From contig CANUEZ040000191.1 in assembly GCA_948099385.1 (NCBI GenBank), forward strand, positions 6,014,001 through 6,078,000: DNA of 64,000 nucleotides, in the 5' to 3' direction. Of this stretch, positions 39,901-54,784 are shown piece by piece. The notes below the pieces were generated by a model. The model was not told the DNA's origin. It worked only from the letters and a program-made list of their open reading frames with translations, and made no database searches. Position 1 is the first letter of the stretch. Every line of letters begins with the position of its first letter. The stretch comes from Fasciola hepatica (Eukaryota > Platyhelminthes > Trematoda > Plagiorchiida > Fasciolidae). The position numbers and the translations under genes are program-made.

Positions 39901-42900
39901 ACACCGATCCAATCCTATGTTCCATCACTTCTCTATTTATGGGCCTAAGTAAAACCAAGGCATTCCCTTATGAACAATCCCCACACAGATTGCTCATACA
40001 ATGCAATAGAGCAGTAGCAGAGTAGATTTGTATTATATGATTCTCCATGCAGCTTGAACACTGAACTGACCATTGAAAATTATGGAAGCACTGTACAGCT
40101 GTTTGATCCGCTAAGGGAATCATGAGCATTGCACATGGACAGAGCCCACACGGGGACACGAACAAGGGTCGGGGTGAACGAACGTCAGTGGAACACCCAA
40201 ATCACAAGGCTATCCGATATGGGTCTCAACGCTTTGTTCAAAATATACACTACATGATATAGCACAATCCCCAAATTGGCTTCGGCTTTCGCTTTCGCTT
40301 TGAACGGTAACAACCAAATTCTCGCGCACCGATCCAATCCTATGTTCCATCACTTCTCTATTTATGGGCCTAAGTAAAACCAAGGCATTCCCTTATGAAC
40401 AATCCCCACACAGATTGCTCATACAATGCAATAGAGCAGTAGCAGAGTAGATTTGTATAATATGATTCTCCATGCAGCTTGAACACTGAACTGACCATTG
40501 AAAATGATGGAAGCACTGTACAGCTGTTTGATCCGCTAAGGGAATCATGAGCATTGCACATGGACAGAGCCCACACGGGGACACGAACAAGGGTCGGGGT
40601 GAACGAACGTCAGTGGAACACCCAAACCACAAGGCTATCCGATATGGGTCTCAACGCTTTGTTCAACATATACACTACATGATATAGCATAATCCCCAAA
40701 TTGGCTTCGGCTTTCGCTTTCGCTTTGAACGGTAATAATCAAATTCTCGCACACCGATCCAATCCTATGTTCCATCACTTCTCTATTTATGGGCCTAAGT
40801 AAAACCAAGGCATTCCCTTATGAACAATCCCCACACAGATTGCTCATACAATGCAATAGAGCAGTAGCAGAGTAGATTTGTATTATATGATTCTCCATGC
40901 AGCTTGAACACTGAACTGACCATTGAAAATTATGGAAGCACTGTACAGCTGTTTGATCCGCTAAGGGAATCATGAGCATTGCACATGGACAGAGCCCACA
41001 CGGGGACACGAACAAGGGTCGGGGTGAACGAACGTCAGTGGAACACCCAAACCACAAGGCTATCCGATATGGGTCTCAACGCTTTGTTCAAAATATACAC
41101 TACATGATATAGCACAATCCCCAAATTGGATTCGGATTTCGCTTTCGCTTTGAACGGTAACAACCAAATTCTCGCGCACCGATCCAATCCTATGTTCCAT
41201 CACTTCTCTATTTATGGGCCTAAGTAAAACCAAGGCATTCCCTTATGAACAATCCCCACACAGATTGCTCATACAATGCAATAGAGCAGTAGCAGAGTAG
41301 ATTTGTATAATATGATTCTCCATGCAGCTTGAACACTGAACTGACCATTGAAAATTATGGAAGCACTGTACAGCTGTTTGATCCGCTAAAGGAATCATGA
41401 GCATTGCACATGGACAGAGCCCACACGGGGACACGAACAAGGGTTGGGGTGAACGAATGTCAGTCGAACACCCAAACCACAAGGCTATCCGATATGGGTC
41501 TCAACGCTTTGTTCAACATATACACTACATGATATAGCATAATCCCCAAATTGGCTTCGGCTTTCGCTTTCGCTTTCAACGGTAATAATCAAATTCTCGC
41601 ACACCGATCCAATCCTATGTTCCATCACTTCTCTATTTATGGGCCTAAGTAAAACCAAGGCATTCCCTTATGAACAATCCCCACACAGATTGCTCATACA
41701 ATGCAATAGAGCAGTAGCAGAGTAGATTTGTATAATATGATTCTCCATGCAGCTTGAACACTGAACTGACCATTGAAAATTATGGAAGCACTGTACAGCT
41801 GTTTGATCCGCTAAGGGAATCATGAGCATTGCACATGGACAGAGCCCACACGGGGACACGAACAAGGGTCGGGGTGAACGAACGTCAGTGGAACACCCAA
41901 ATCACAAGGCTATCCGATATGGGTCTCAACGCTTTGTTCAAAATATACACTACATGATATAGCACAATCCCCAAATTGGCTTCGGCTTTCGCTTTCGCTT
42001 TGAACGGTAACAACCAAATTCTCGCGCACCGATCCAATCCTATGTTCCATCACTTCTCTATTTATGGGCCTAAGTAAAACCAAGGCATTCCCTTATGAAC
42101 AATCCCCACACAGATTGCTCATACAATGCAATAGAGCAGTAGCAGAGTAGATTTGTATAATATGATTCTCCATGCAGCTTGAACACTGAACTGACCATTG
42201 AAAATTATGGAAGCACTGTACAGCTGTTTGATCCGCTAAAGGAATCATGAGCATTGCACATGGACAGAGCCCACACGGGGACACGAACAAGGGTTGGGGT
42301 GAACGAATGTCAGTCGAACACCCAAACCACAAGGCTATCCGATATGGGTCTCAACGCTTTGTTCAACATATACACTACATGATATAGCATAATCCCCAAA
42401 TTGGCTTCGGCTTTCGCTTTCGCTTTCAACGGTAATAATCAAATTCTCGCACACCGATCCAATCCTATGTTCCATCACTTCTCTATTTATGGGCCTAAGT
42501 AAAACCAAGGCATTCCCTTATGAACAATCCCCACACAGATTGCTCATACAATGCAATAGAGCAGTAGCAGAGTAGATTTGTATAATATGATTCTCCATGC
42601 AGCTTGAACACTGAACTGACCATTGAAAATGATGGAAGCACTGTACAGCTGTTTGATCCGCTAAGGGAATCATGAGCATTGCACATGGACAGAGCCCACA
42701 CGGGGACACGAACAAGGGTCGGGGTGAACGAACGTCAGTGGAACACCCAAATCACAAGGCTATCCGATATGGGTCTCAACGCTTTGTTCAAAATATACAC
42801 TACATGATATAGCACAATCCCCAAATTGGCTTCGGCTTTCGCTTTCGCTTTGAACGGTAACAACCAAATTCTCGCGCACCGATCCAATCCTATGTTCCAT

Positions 42901-43314
42901 CACTTCTCTATTTATGGGCCTAAGTAAAACCAAGGCATTCCCTTATGAACAATCCCCACACAGATTGCTCATACAATGCAATAGAGCAGTAGCAGAGTAG
43001 ATTTGTATAATATGATTCTCCATGCAGCTTGAACACTGAACTGACCATTGAAAATTATGGAAGCACTGTACAGCTGTTTGATCCGCTAAAGGAATCATGA
43101 GCATTGCACATGGACAGAGCCCACACGGGGACACGAACAAGGGTTGGGGTGAACGAATGTCAGTCGAACACCCAAACCACAAGGCTATCCGATATGGGTC
43201 TCAACGCTTTGTTCAACATATACACTACATGATATAGCATAATCCCCAAATTGGCTTCGGCTTTCGCTTTCGCTTTCAACGGTAATAATCAAATTCTCGC
43301 ACACCGATCGAATC
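36940..43314 (+). repeat. Dimer higher-order repeat, 850 bp, about 7.5 copies
   Basis: Monomers 88-102 alternate strictly between two tail types. Odd-numbered ones end GAACGGTAACAACC with CTCGCGCACCG; even-numbered ones end AACGGTAATAATC with CTCGCACACCG and usually have GCATAATCCCC. Superimposed variants show inner history: CCGCTAAAGG occurs only in monomers 90, 92, 98, 100 and 102, while 94 and 96 have CCGCTAAGGG and GTCGGGGTG. No monomer in this block has a length change or the CCTCCGCATTAG cassette. Confidence 0.9.
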
Positions 43315-46300
43315 CTATGTTCCATCACTTCTCTATTTATGGGCCTAAGTAAAACCAAGGCATTCCCTTATGAACAATCCCCACACAGATTGCTCATACA
43401 ATGCAATAGAGCAGTAGCAGAGTAGATTTGTATAATATGATTCTCCATGCAGCTTGAACACGGAACTGACCATTGAAAATTATGGAAGCACTGTACAGCT
43501 GTTTGATCCGCTAAGGGAATCATGAGCATTGCACATGGACAGAGCCCACACGGGGACACGAACAAGGGTTTGAATGAACGAACGTCAGTCGAACACCCAA
43601 ACCACAAGGCTATCCGATATGGGTCTCAACGCTTTGTTCAACATATACACTACATGATATAGCACAATCCCCAAATTGGATTCGGCCTCCGCATTAGCTT
43701 TGAACGGTAACAACCAAATTCTCGCACACCGATCCAATCCTATGTTCCATCAATTCTCTATTTATGGGTCTAAGTAAAACCAAGGCATTCCCTTATGAAC
43801 AATCCACACAGATTGCTCATACAATACAATAGAGCAGTAGCAGAGTAGATTTGTATAATATGATTCTCCATGCAGCTTGAACACTGAACTGACCATTGAA
43901 AATGATGGAAGCACTGTACAGCTGTTTGATCCGCTAAGGGAATCATGAGCATTGCACATGGACAGAGCCCACACGGGGACACGAACAAGGGTTTGGGTGA
44001 ACGAACGTCAGTCGAACACCCAAACCACAAGGCTATCCGATATGGGTCTCAACGCTTTGTTCAACATATACACTACATGATATAGCATAATCCCCAAATT
44101 GGCTTCGGCTTTCGCTTTCGCTTTCAACGGTAATAATCAAATTCTCGCACACCGATCCAATCCTATGTTCCATCACTTCTCTATTTATGGGCCTAAGTAA
44201 AACCAAGGCATTCCCTTATGAACAATCCCCACACAGATTGCTCATACAATGCAATAGAGCAGTAGCAGAGTAGATTTGTATTATATGATTCTCCATGCAG
44301 CTTGAACACTGAACTGACCATTGAAAATGATGGAAGCACTGTACAGCTGTTTGATCCGCTAAGGGAATCATGAGCATTGCACATGGACAGAGCCCACACG
44401 GGGACACGAACAAGGGTCGGGGTGAACGAACGTCAGTGGAACACCCAAATCACAAGGCTATCCGATATGGGTCTCAACGCTTTGTTCAAAATATACACTA
44501 CATGATATAGCATAATCCCCAAATTGGCTTCGGCTTTCGCTTTCGCTTTCAACGGTAATAATCAAATTCTCGCACACCGATCCAATCCTATGTTCCATCA
44601 CTTCTCTATTTATGGGCCTAAGTAAAACCAAGGCATTCCCTTATGAACAATCCCCACACAGATTGCTCATACAATGCAATAGAGCAGTAGCAGAGTAGAT
44701 TTGTATTATATGATTCTCCATGCAGCTTGAACACTGAACTGACCATTGAAAATGATGGAAGCACTGTACAGCTGTTTGATCCGCTAAGGGAATCATGAGC
44801 ATTGCACATGGACAGAGCCCACACGGGGACACGAACAAGGGTCGGGGTGAACGAACGTCAGTGGAACACCCAAATCACAAGGCTATCCGATATGGGTCTC
44901 AACGCTTTGTTCAAAATATACACTACATGATATAGCACAATCCCCAAATTGGCTTCGGCTTTCGCTTTCGCTTTGAACGGTAACAACCAAATTCTCGCGC
45001 ACCGATCCAATCCTATGTTCCATCACTTCTCTATTTATGGGCCTAAGTAAAACCAAGGCATTCCCTTATGAACAATCCCCACACAGATTGCTCATACAAT
45101 GCAATAGAGCAGTAGCAGAGTAGATTTGTATAATATGATTCTCCATGCAGCTTGAACACTGAACTGACCATTGAAAATTATGGAAGCACTGTACAGCTGT
45201 TTGATCCGCTAAAGGAATCATGAGCATTGCACATGGACAGAGCCCACACGGGGACACGAACAAGGGTTGGGGTGAACGAACGTCAGTCGAACACCCAAAC
45301 CACAAGGCTATCCGATATGGGTCTCAACGCTTTGTTCAACATATACACTACATGATATAGCATAATCCCCAAATTGGCTTCGGCTTTCGCTTTCGCTTTC
45401 AACGGTAATAATCAAATTCTCGCACACCGATCCAATCCTATGTTCCATCACTTCTCTATTTATGGGCCTAAGTAAAACCAAGGCATTCCCTTATGAACAA
45501 TCCCCACACAGATTGCTCATACAATGCAATAGAGCAGTAGCAGAGTAGATTTGTATAATATGTATCTCCATGCAGCTTGAACACTGAACTGACCATTGAA
45601 AATTATGGAAGCACTGTACAGCTGTTTGATCCGCTAAGGGAATCATGAGCATTGCACATGGACAGAGCCCACACGGGGACACGAACAAGGGTTTGGGTGA
45701 ACGAACGTCAGTCGAACACCCAAACCACAAGGCTATCCGATATGGGTCTCAACGCTTTGTTCAACATATACACTACATGATATAGCATAATCCCCAAATT
45801 GGCTTCGGCTTCCGCTTTCGCTTTGAACGGTACCAATCAAATTCTCGCACACCGATCCAATCCTATGTTCCATCACTTCTCTATTTATGGGCCTAAGTAA
45901 AACCAAGGCATTCCCTTATGAACAATCCCCACACAGATTGCTCATACAATGCAATAGAGCAGTAGCAGAGTAGATTTGTATTATATGATTCTCCATGCAG
46001 CTTGAACACTGAACTGACCATTGAAAATGATGGAAGCACTGTACAGCTGTTTGATCCGCTAAGGGAATCATGAGCATTGCACATGGACAGAGCCCACACG
46101 GGGACACGAACAAGGGTTGGGGTGAACGAATGTCAGTCGAACACACAAACCACAAGGCTATCCGATATGGGTCTCAACGCTTTGTTCAACATATACACTA
46201 CATGATATAGCACAATCCCCAAATTGGCTTCGGCCTCCGCATTAGCTTTTAACGGTAACAACCAAATTCTCGCGCACCGATCCAATCCTATGTTCCATCA

Positions 46301-46712
46301 ATTTTCTATTTATGGGCCTAAGTAAAACCAAGGCATTCCCTTATGAACAATCCCCACACAGATTGCTCATACAATGCAATAGAGCAGTAGCAGAGTAGAT
46401 TTGTATTATATGATTCTCCATGCAGCTTGAACACTGAACTGACCATTGAAAATGATGGAAGCACTGTACAGCTGTTTGATCCGCTAAGGGAATCATGAGC
46501 ATTGCACATGGACAGAGCCCACACGGGGACACGAACAAGGGTCGGGGTGAACGAACGTCAGTCGAACACCCAAACCACAAGGCTATCCGATATGGGTCTG
46601 AACGCTTTGTTCAACATATACACTACATGATATAGCGTAATCCCCAAATTGGCTTCGGCTTTCGCTTTCGCTTTCAACGGTAATAATCAAATTCTCGCAC
46701 ACCGATCCAATC
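43315..46712 (+). repeat. Mixed monomers 103-110
   Basis: Monomer 103 has GGGTTTGAATGAACG, a CCTCCGCATTAG cassette and CACGGAACTGACC. Monomer 104 is 423 bp. Monomers 105 and 106 follow the same TATTATATG type. Monomer 107 keeps CCGCTAAAGG from the dimer block, and 108 has TATGTATCTCC (45560). Monomer 109 has CACACAAACC, linking it to monomers 72 and 78. The block mixes markers of the blocks on both sides. Confidence 0.75.
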
Positions 46713-49700
46713 CTATGTTCCATCACTTCTCTATTTATGGGCCTAAGTAAAACCAAGGCATTCCCTTATGAACAATCCCCACACAGATTGCTCATACAAT
46801 GCAATAGAGCAGTAGCAGAGTAGATTTGTATAATATGATTCTCCATGCAGCTTGAACACTGAACTGACCATTGAAAATGATGGAAGCACTGTACAGCTGT
46901 TTGATCCGCTACGGGAATCATGAGCATTGCACATGGACAGAGCCCACACGGGGACACGAACAAGGGTTTGAATGAACGAACGTCAGTCGAACACCCAAAC
47001 CACAAGGCTATCGATATGGGTCTCAACGCTTTGTTCAACATATACACTACATGATATAGCACAATCCCCAAATTGGCTTCGGCCTCCGCATTAGCTTTGA
47101 ACGGTAACAACCAAATTCTCGCACACCGATCCAATCCTATGTTCCATCAATTCTCTATTTATGGGCCTAAGTAAAACCAAGGCATTCCCTTATGAACAAT
47201 CCCCACACAGATTGCTCATACAATGCAATAGAGCAGTAGCAGAGTAGATTTGTAAAATATGATTCTCCATGCAGCTTGAACACTGAACTGACCATTGAAA
47301 ATTATGGAAGCACTGTACAGCTGTTTGATCCGCTAAGGGAATCATGAGCATTGCACATGGACAGAGCCCACACGGGGACACGAACAAGCGTTTGGGTGAA
47401 CGATTGTCAGTCGAACACCCAAACCACAAGGCTATCCGATATGGTTCCGAACGCTTTGTTCAACATATACACTACATGATATAGCACAATCCCCAAATTG
47501 GATTCGGCTTTCGCTTTCGCTTCGAACGGTAACAACCAAATTCTCGCACACCGATCTAATCCTATGTTCTATCACTTCTCTATTTATGTGCCTAAGTAAA
47601 ACCAAGGCATTCCCTTATGAACAATCCCCACACAGATTGCTCATACAATGCAATAGAGCAGTAGCAGAGTAGATTTGTATAATATGATACTCCATGCATC
47701 TTGAACATTGAACTGACCATTGAAAATGATGGAAGCACTGTACAGCTGGTTGATCCGCTAAGGGAATCATGAGCATTGCACATGGACAGAGCCCACACGG
47801 GGACACGAACAAGGGTTTGGGTGAACGAATGTCAGTCGAACACCCAAACCACAAGGCTATCCCATATGTGTCTCAACGCTTTGTTCAACATATACAATAC
47901 ATGATATAGCACAATCCCCAAATTGGATTCGGCTTTCGCTTTCGCTTTGAACGGTAACAATCAAATTCTCGCACACCGATCCAATCCTATGTTCCATCAC
48001 TTCTCTATTTATGGGCCTAAGTAAAACCAAGGCATTCCCTTATGAACAATCCCCACACAGATTGCTCATACAATGCAATAGAGCAGTAGCAGAGTAGATT
48101 TGTATAATATGATACTCCATGCAGCTTGAACACTGAACTGACCATTGAAAATTATGGAAGCACTGTACAGCTGTTTGATCCGCTAAGGGAATCATGAGCA
48201 TTGCACATGGACAGAGCCCACACGGGGACGCGAACAAGGGTTGGGGTGAACGAATGTCAGTCGAACACCCAAACCACAAGGCTATCCGATATGGGTCTCA
48301 AAGCTTTGTTCAACATATACAATACATGATATAGCACAATCCCCAAATTGGATTCGGCCTCCGCATTAGCTTTGAACGGTAACAACGAACTTCTCGCACA
48401 CCGATCCAATCCTATGTTCCATCACTTCTCTATTTATGGGCCTAAGTAAAACCAAGGCATTCCCTTATGAACAATCCCCACACAGATTGCTCATACAATG
48501 CAATAGAGCAGTAGCAGAGTAGATTTGTATTATATGATTCTCCATGCAGCTTGAACACTGAACTGACCATTGAAAATTATGGAAGCACTGTACAGCTGTT
48601 TGATCCGCTAAGGGAATCATGAGCATTGCACATGGACAGAACCCACACGGGGACACGAACAAGGGTTGGGGTGAACGAATGTCAGTCGAACACACAAACC
48701 ACAAGGCTATCCGATATGGGTCTCAACGCTTTGTTCAACATATACAATACATGATATAGCACAATCCCCAAATTGGCTTCGGCTTTCGATTTCGCTTTGA
48801 ACGGTAACAACCAAATTCTCGCACACCAATCCAATCCTATGTTCCATCACTTCTCTATTTATGGGCCTAAGTAAAACCAAGGCATTCCCTTATGAACAAT
48901 CCCCACACAGATTGCTCATACAATGCAATAGAGCAGTAGCAGATTAGATTTGTATAATATGATACTCCATGCAGCTTGAACACTGAACTGACCATTGAAA
49001 ATTATGGAAGCACTGTACAGCTGTTTGATCCGCTAAGGGAATCATGAGCATTGCACATGGACAGAGCCCACACGGGGACACGAACAAGGGTTTGGGTGAA
49101 CGATTTTCAGTCGAACACCCAAACCACAAGGCTATCCGATATGGGTCTCAACGCTTTGTTCAACATATACAATACATGATATAGCACAATCCCCAAATTG
49201 GATTCGGCTTTCGCTTTCGCTTTCAACGGTAATAATCAAATTCTCGCACACCGATCCAATCCTATGTTCCATCACTTCTCTATTTATGGGCCTAAGTAAA
49301 GCCAAGGCATTCCCTTATGAACAATCCCCACACAGATTGCTCATACAATGCAATAGAGCAGTAGCAGATTAGATTTGTATAATATGATTCTCCATGCAGC
49401 TTGAACACTGAACTGACCATTGAAAATGATGGAAGCACTGTACAGCTGTTTGATGCGCTAAGGGAATCATGAGCATTGCACATGGACAGAGCCCACACGG
49501 GGACACTAACAAGGGTTGGGGTGAACGAACGTCAGTCGAACACCCAAACCACAAGGCTATCGATATGGGTCTCAACGCATTGTTCAACATATACACTACA
49601 TGATATGGCACAATCCCCAAATTGGCTTCGGCCTCCGCATTAGCTTTGAACGGTAACAACCAAATTCTCGCACACCGATCCAATCCTATTTTCCATCAAT

Positions 49701-51810
49701 TCTCTATTTATGGGCCTAAGTAAAACCAAGGCATTCCCTTATGAACAATCCCCACACAGATTGCTCATACAATGCAATAGAGCAGTAGCAGAGTAGATTT
49801 GTAAAATATGATTCTCCATGCAGCTTGAACACTGAACTGACCATTGAAAATGATGGAAGCACTGTACAGCTGTTTGATCCGCTAAGGGAATCATGAGCAT
49901 TGCACATGGACAGAGCCCACACGGGGACACGAACAAGGGTCGGGGTTAACGAATGTCAGTCGAACACCCAAACCACAAGGCTATCCGATATGGTTCTGAA
50001 CGCATTGTTCAACATATACACTACATGATATAGCACAATCCCCAAATTGGATTCGGCTTTCGCTTTCGCTTCGAACGGTAACAACCAAATTCTCGTACAC
50101 CGATCCAATCCTATGTTCCATCACTTCTCTATTTATGTGCCTAAGTAAAACCAAGGCATTCCCTTATGAACAATCCCCACACAGATTGCTCATACAATGC
50201 AATAGAGCAGTAGCAGAGTAGATTTGTATAATATGATACTCCATGCAGCTTGAACACTGAACTGACCATTGAAAATTATGGAAGCACTGTACAGCTGGTT
50301 GATCCGCTAAGGGAATCATGAGCATTGCACATGGACAGAGCCCAAACGGGGACACGAACAAGGGTTGGGGTGAACGAATGTCAGTCAAACACCCAAACCA
50401 CAAGGCTATCCGATATGGGTCTCAACGCTTTGTTCAACATATACAATACATGATATAGCACAATCCCCAAATTGGCTTCGGCTTTCGCTTTCGCTTTCAA
50501 CGGTAATAATCAAATTCTCGCACACCGATCCAATCCTATGTTCCATCACTTCTCTATTTATGGGCCTAAGTAAAACCAAGGCATTCCCTTATGAACAATC
50601 CCCACACAGATTGCTCATACAATGCAATAGAGCAGTAGCAGAGTAGATTTGTATAATATGATACTCCATGCAGCTTGAACACTGAACTGACCATTGAAAA
50701 TGATGGAAGCACTGTACAGCTGTTTGATCCGCTAAGGGAATCATGAGCATTGCACATGGACAGAGCCCACACGGGGACACGAACAAGGGTTTGGGTGAAC
50801 GAATGTCAGTCGAACACCCAAACCACAAGGCTATCCGATATGGGTCTCAAAGCTTTGTTCAACATATACAATACATGATATAGCACAATCCCCAAATTGG
50901 CTTCGGCCTCCGCATTAGCTTTGAACGGTAACAACGAACTTCTCGCACAGCGATCCAATCCTATGTTCCATCACTTCTCTATTTATGGGCCTAAGTAAAA
51001 CCAAGGCATTCCCTTATGAACAATCCCCACACAGATTGCTCATACAATGCAATAGAGCAGTAGCAGAGTAGATTTGTATAATATGATTCTCCATGCAGCT
51101 TGAACACTGAACTGACCATTGAAAATTATGGAAGCACTGCACAGCTGTTTGATCCGCTAAGGGAATCATGAGCATTGCACATGGACAGAACCCACACGGG
51201 GACACGAACAAGGGTTGGGGTGAACGAATGTCAGTCGAACACACAAACCACAAGGCTATCCGATATGGGTCTCAACGCTTTGTTCAACATATACAATACA
51301 TGATATAGCACAATCCCCAAATTGGCTTCGGCTTTCGATTTCGCTTTGAACGGTAACAACCAAATTCTCGCACACCAATCCAATCCTATGTTCCATCACT
51401 TCTCTATTTATGGGCCTAAGTAAAACCAAGGCATTCCCTTATGAACAATCCCCACACAGATTGCTCATACAATGCAATAGAGCAGTAGCAGATTAGATTT
51501 GTATAATATGATACTCCATGCAGCTTGAACACTGAACTGACCATTGAAAATGATGGAAGCACTGTACAGCTGGTTGATCCGCTAAGGGAATCATGAGCAT
51601 TGCACATGGACAGAGCCCACACGGGGACACGAACAAGGGTTGGGGTGAACGAATGTCAGTCAAACACCCAAACCACAAGGCTATCCGATATGGGTCTCAA
51701 CGCTTTGTTCAACATATACACTACACGATATAGCACAATCCCCAAATTGGATTCGGCTTTCGCTTTCGCTTTGAACGGTAACAACCAAATTCTCGCACAC
51801 CAATCCAATC
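46713..51810 (+). repeat. Diverged 6-mer higher-order repeat (monomers 111-122)
   Basis: Monomers 111-116 and 117-122 correspond in order at about 2549 bp: CTATCGATATGG with a one-base loss (47010, 49560), ATGGTTCCGAACG/ATGGTTCTGAACG, TATGTGCCTAAG with CAGCTGGTTG, TCAAAGCTTTG with ACGAACTTC, and GACAGAACCCAC with CACACAAACC. The copies differ at more sites than the other HORs here, so this duplication looks older or has been more affected by later conversion. Confidence 0.8.
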
Positions 51811-54784
51811 CTATGTTCCATCACTTCTCTATTTATGGGCCTAAGTAAAACCAAGGCATTCCCTTATGAACAATCCCCACACAGATTGCTCATACAATGC
51901 AATAGAGCAGTAGCAGATTAGATTTGTATAATATGATACTCCATGCAGCTTGAACACTGAACTGACCATTGAAAATGATGGAAGCACTGTACAGCTTTTT
52001 GATCCGCTAAGGGAATCATGAGCATTGCACATGGACAGAGCCCACACGGGGACACGAACAAGGGTTTGGGTGAACGATTTTCAGTCGAACACCCAAACCA
52101 CAAGGCTATCCGATATGGGTCTCAACGCTTTGTTCAACATATACACAACATGATATAGCACAATCCCCAAATTGGATTCGGCTTTCGCTTTCGCTTTGAA
52201 CGGTAACAACCAAATTCTCGCGCACCGATCCAATCCTATGTTCCATCACTTCTCTATTTATGGGCCTAAGTAAAACCAAGGCATTCCCTTATGAACAATC
52301 CCCACACAGATTGCTCATACAATGCAATAGAGCAGTAGCAGAGTAGATTTGTATAATATGATTCTCCATGCAGCTTGAACACTGAACTGACCATTGAAAA
52401 TGATGGAAGCACTGTACAGCTGTTTGATCCGCTAAGGGAATCATGAGCATTGCACATGGACAGAGCCCACACGGGGACACGAACAAGGGTTGGGGTGAAC
52501 GAATGTCAGTCGAACACCCAAACCACAAGGCTATCCGATATGGGTCTCACGCTTTGTTCAACATATACAATACATGATATAGCACAATCCCCAAATTGGA
52601 TTCGGCTTTCGCTTTCGCTTTGAACGGTAACAACCAAATTCTCGCACACCGATCCAATCCTATGTTCCATCACTTCTCTATTTATGGGCCTAAGTAAAAC
52701 CAAGGCATTCCCTTATGAACAATCCCCACACAGATTGCTCATACAATGCAATAGAGCAGTAGCAGAGTAGATTTGTATAATATGATTCTCCATGCAGCTT
52801 GAACACTGAACTGACCATTGAAAATGATGGAAGCACTGTACAGCTGTTTGATCCGCTAAGGGAATCATGAGCATTGCACATGGACAGAGCCCACACGGGG
52901 ACACGAACAAGGGTTTGGGTGAACGAATGTCAGTCGAACACCCAAACCACAAGGCTATCCGATATGGGTCTCAAAGCTTTGTTCAACATATACAATACAT
53001 GATATAGCAAAATCCCCAAATTGGATTCGGCCTCCGCATTAGCTTTGAACGGTAACAACGAACTTCTCGCACAGCGATCCAATCCTATGTTCCATCACTT
53101 CTCTATTTATGGGCCTAAGTAAAACCAAGGCATTCCCTTATGAACAATCCCCACACAGATTGGTCATACAATGCAATAGAGCAGTAGCAGAGTAGATTTG
53201 TATAATATGATTCTCCATGCAGCTTGAACACTGAACTGACCATTGAAAATTATGGAAGCACTGCACAGCTGTTTGATCCGCTAAGGGAATCATGAGCATT
53301 GCACATGGACAGAACCCACACGGGGACACGAACAAGGGTTGGGGTGAACGAATGTCAGTCGAACACCCAAACCACAAGGCTATCCGATATGGGTCTCAAC
53401 GCTTTGTTCAACATATACAATACATGATATAGCACAATCCCCAAATTGGCTTCGGCTTTCGATTTCGCTTTGAACGGTAACAACCAAATTCTCGCACACC
53501 AATCCAATCCTATGTTCCATCACTTCTCTATTTATGGGCCTAAGTAAAACCAAGGCATTCCCTTATGAACAATCCCCACACAGATTGCTCATACAATGCA
53601 ATAGAGCAGTAGCAGATTAGATTTGTATAATATGATACTCCATGCAGCTTGAACACTGAACTGACCATTGAAAATGATGGAAGCACTGTACAGCTGGTTG
53701 ATCCGCTAAGGGAATCATGAGCATTGCACATGGACAGAGCCCACACGGGGACACGAACAAGGGTTGGGGTGAACGAATGTCAGTCAAACACCCAAACCAC
53801 AAGGCTATCCGATATGGGTCTCAACGCTTTGTTCAACATATACAATACATGATATAGCACAATCCCCAAATTGGATTCGGCTTTCGCTTTCGCTTTGAAC
53901 GGTAACAACCAAATTCTCGCACACCAATCCAATCCTATGTTCCATCACTTCTCTATTTATGGGCCTAAGTAAAACCAAGGCATTCCCTTATGAACAATCC
54001 CCACACAGATTGGTCATACAATGCAATAGAGCAGTAGCAGATTAGATTTGTATAATATGATACTCCATGCAGCTTGAACACTGAACTGACCATTGAAAAT
54101 GATGGAAGCACTGTACAGCTTTTTGATCCGCTAAGGGAATCATGAGCATTGCACATGGACAGAGCCCACACGGGGACACGAACAAGGGTTTGGGTGAACG
54201 ATTTTCAGTCGAACACCCAAACCACAAGGCTATCCGATATGGGTCTCAACGCTTTGTTCAACATATACACTACATGATATAGCACAATCCCCAAATTGGA
54301 TTCGGCTTTCGCTTTCGCTTTGAACGGTAACAACCAAATTCTCGCACACCGATCCAATCCTATGTTCCATCACTTCTCTATTTATGGGCCTAAGTAAAAC
54401 CAAGGCATTCCCTTATGAACAATCCCCACACAGATTGCTCATACAATGCAATAGAGCAGTAGCAGAGTAGATTTGTATAATATGATTCTCCATGCAGCTT
54501 GAACACTGAACTGACCATTGAAAATGATGGAAGCACTGTACAGCTGTTTGATCCGCTAAGGGAATCATGAGCATTGCACATGGACAGAGCCCACACGGGG
54601 ACACGAACAAGGGTTGGGGTGAACGAATGTCAGTCGAACACCCAAACCACAAGGCTATCCGATATGGGTCTCAACGCTTTGTTCAACATATACAATACAT
54701 GATATAGCACAATCCCCAAATTGGATTCGGCTTTCGCTTTCGCTTTGAACGGTAACAACCAAATTCTCGCACACCGATCCAATC
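50536..54784 (+). repeat. 5-mer higher-order repeat, 2 copies of about 2124 bp
   Basis: Monomers 120-124 (50536-52659) and 125-129 (52660-54784) align one to one. Shared markers include ACAGCGATCC, CACTGCACAGC, AGCAGATTAGA, TCAGTCAAACACC and CAGCTTTTTGATCC. About ten differences were seen by eye over 2.1 kb, for example ATTGCTCAT/ATTGGTCAT in two monomers, and the one-base loss GTCTCACGC (52548) present only in the first copy. Confidence 0.88.
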
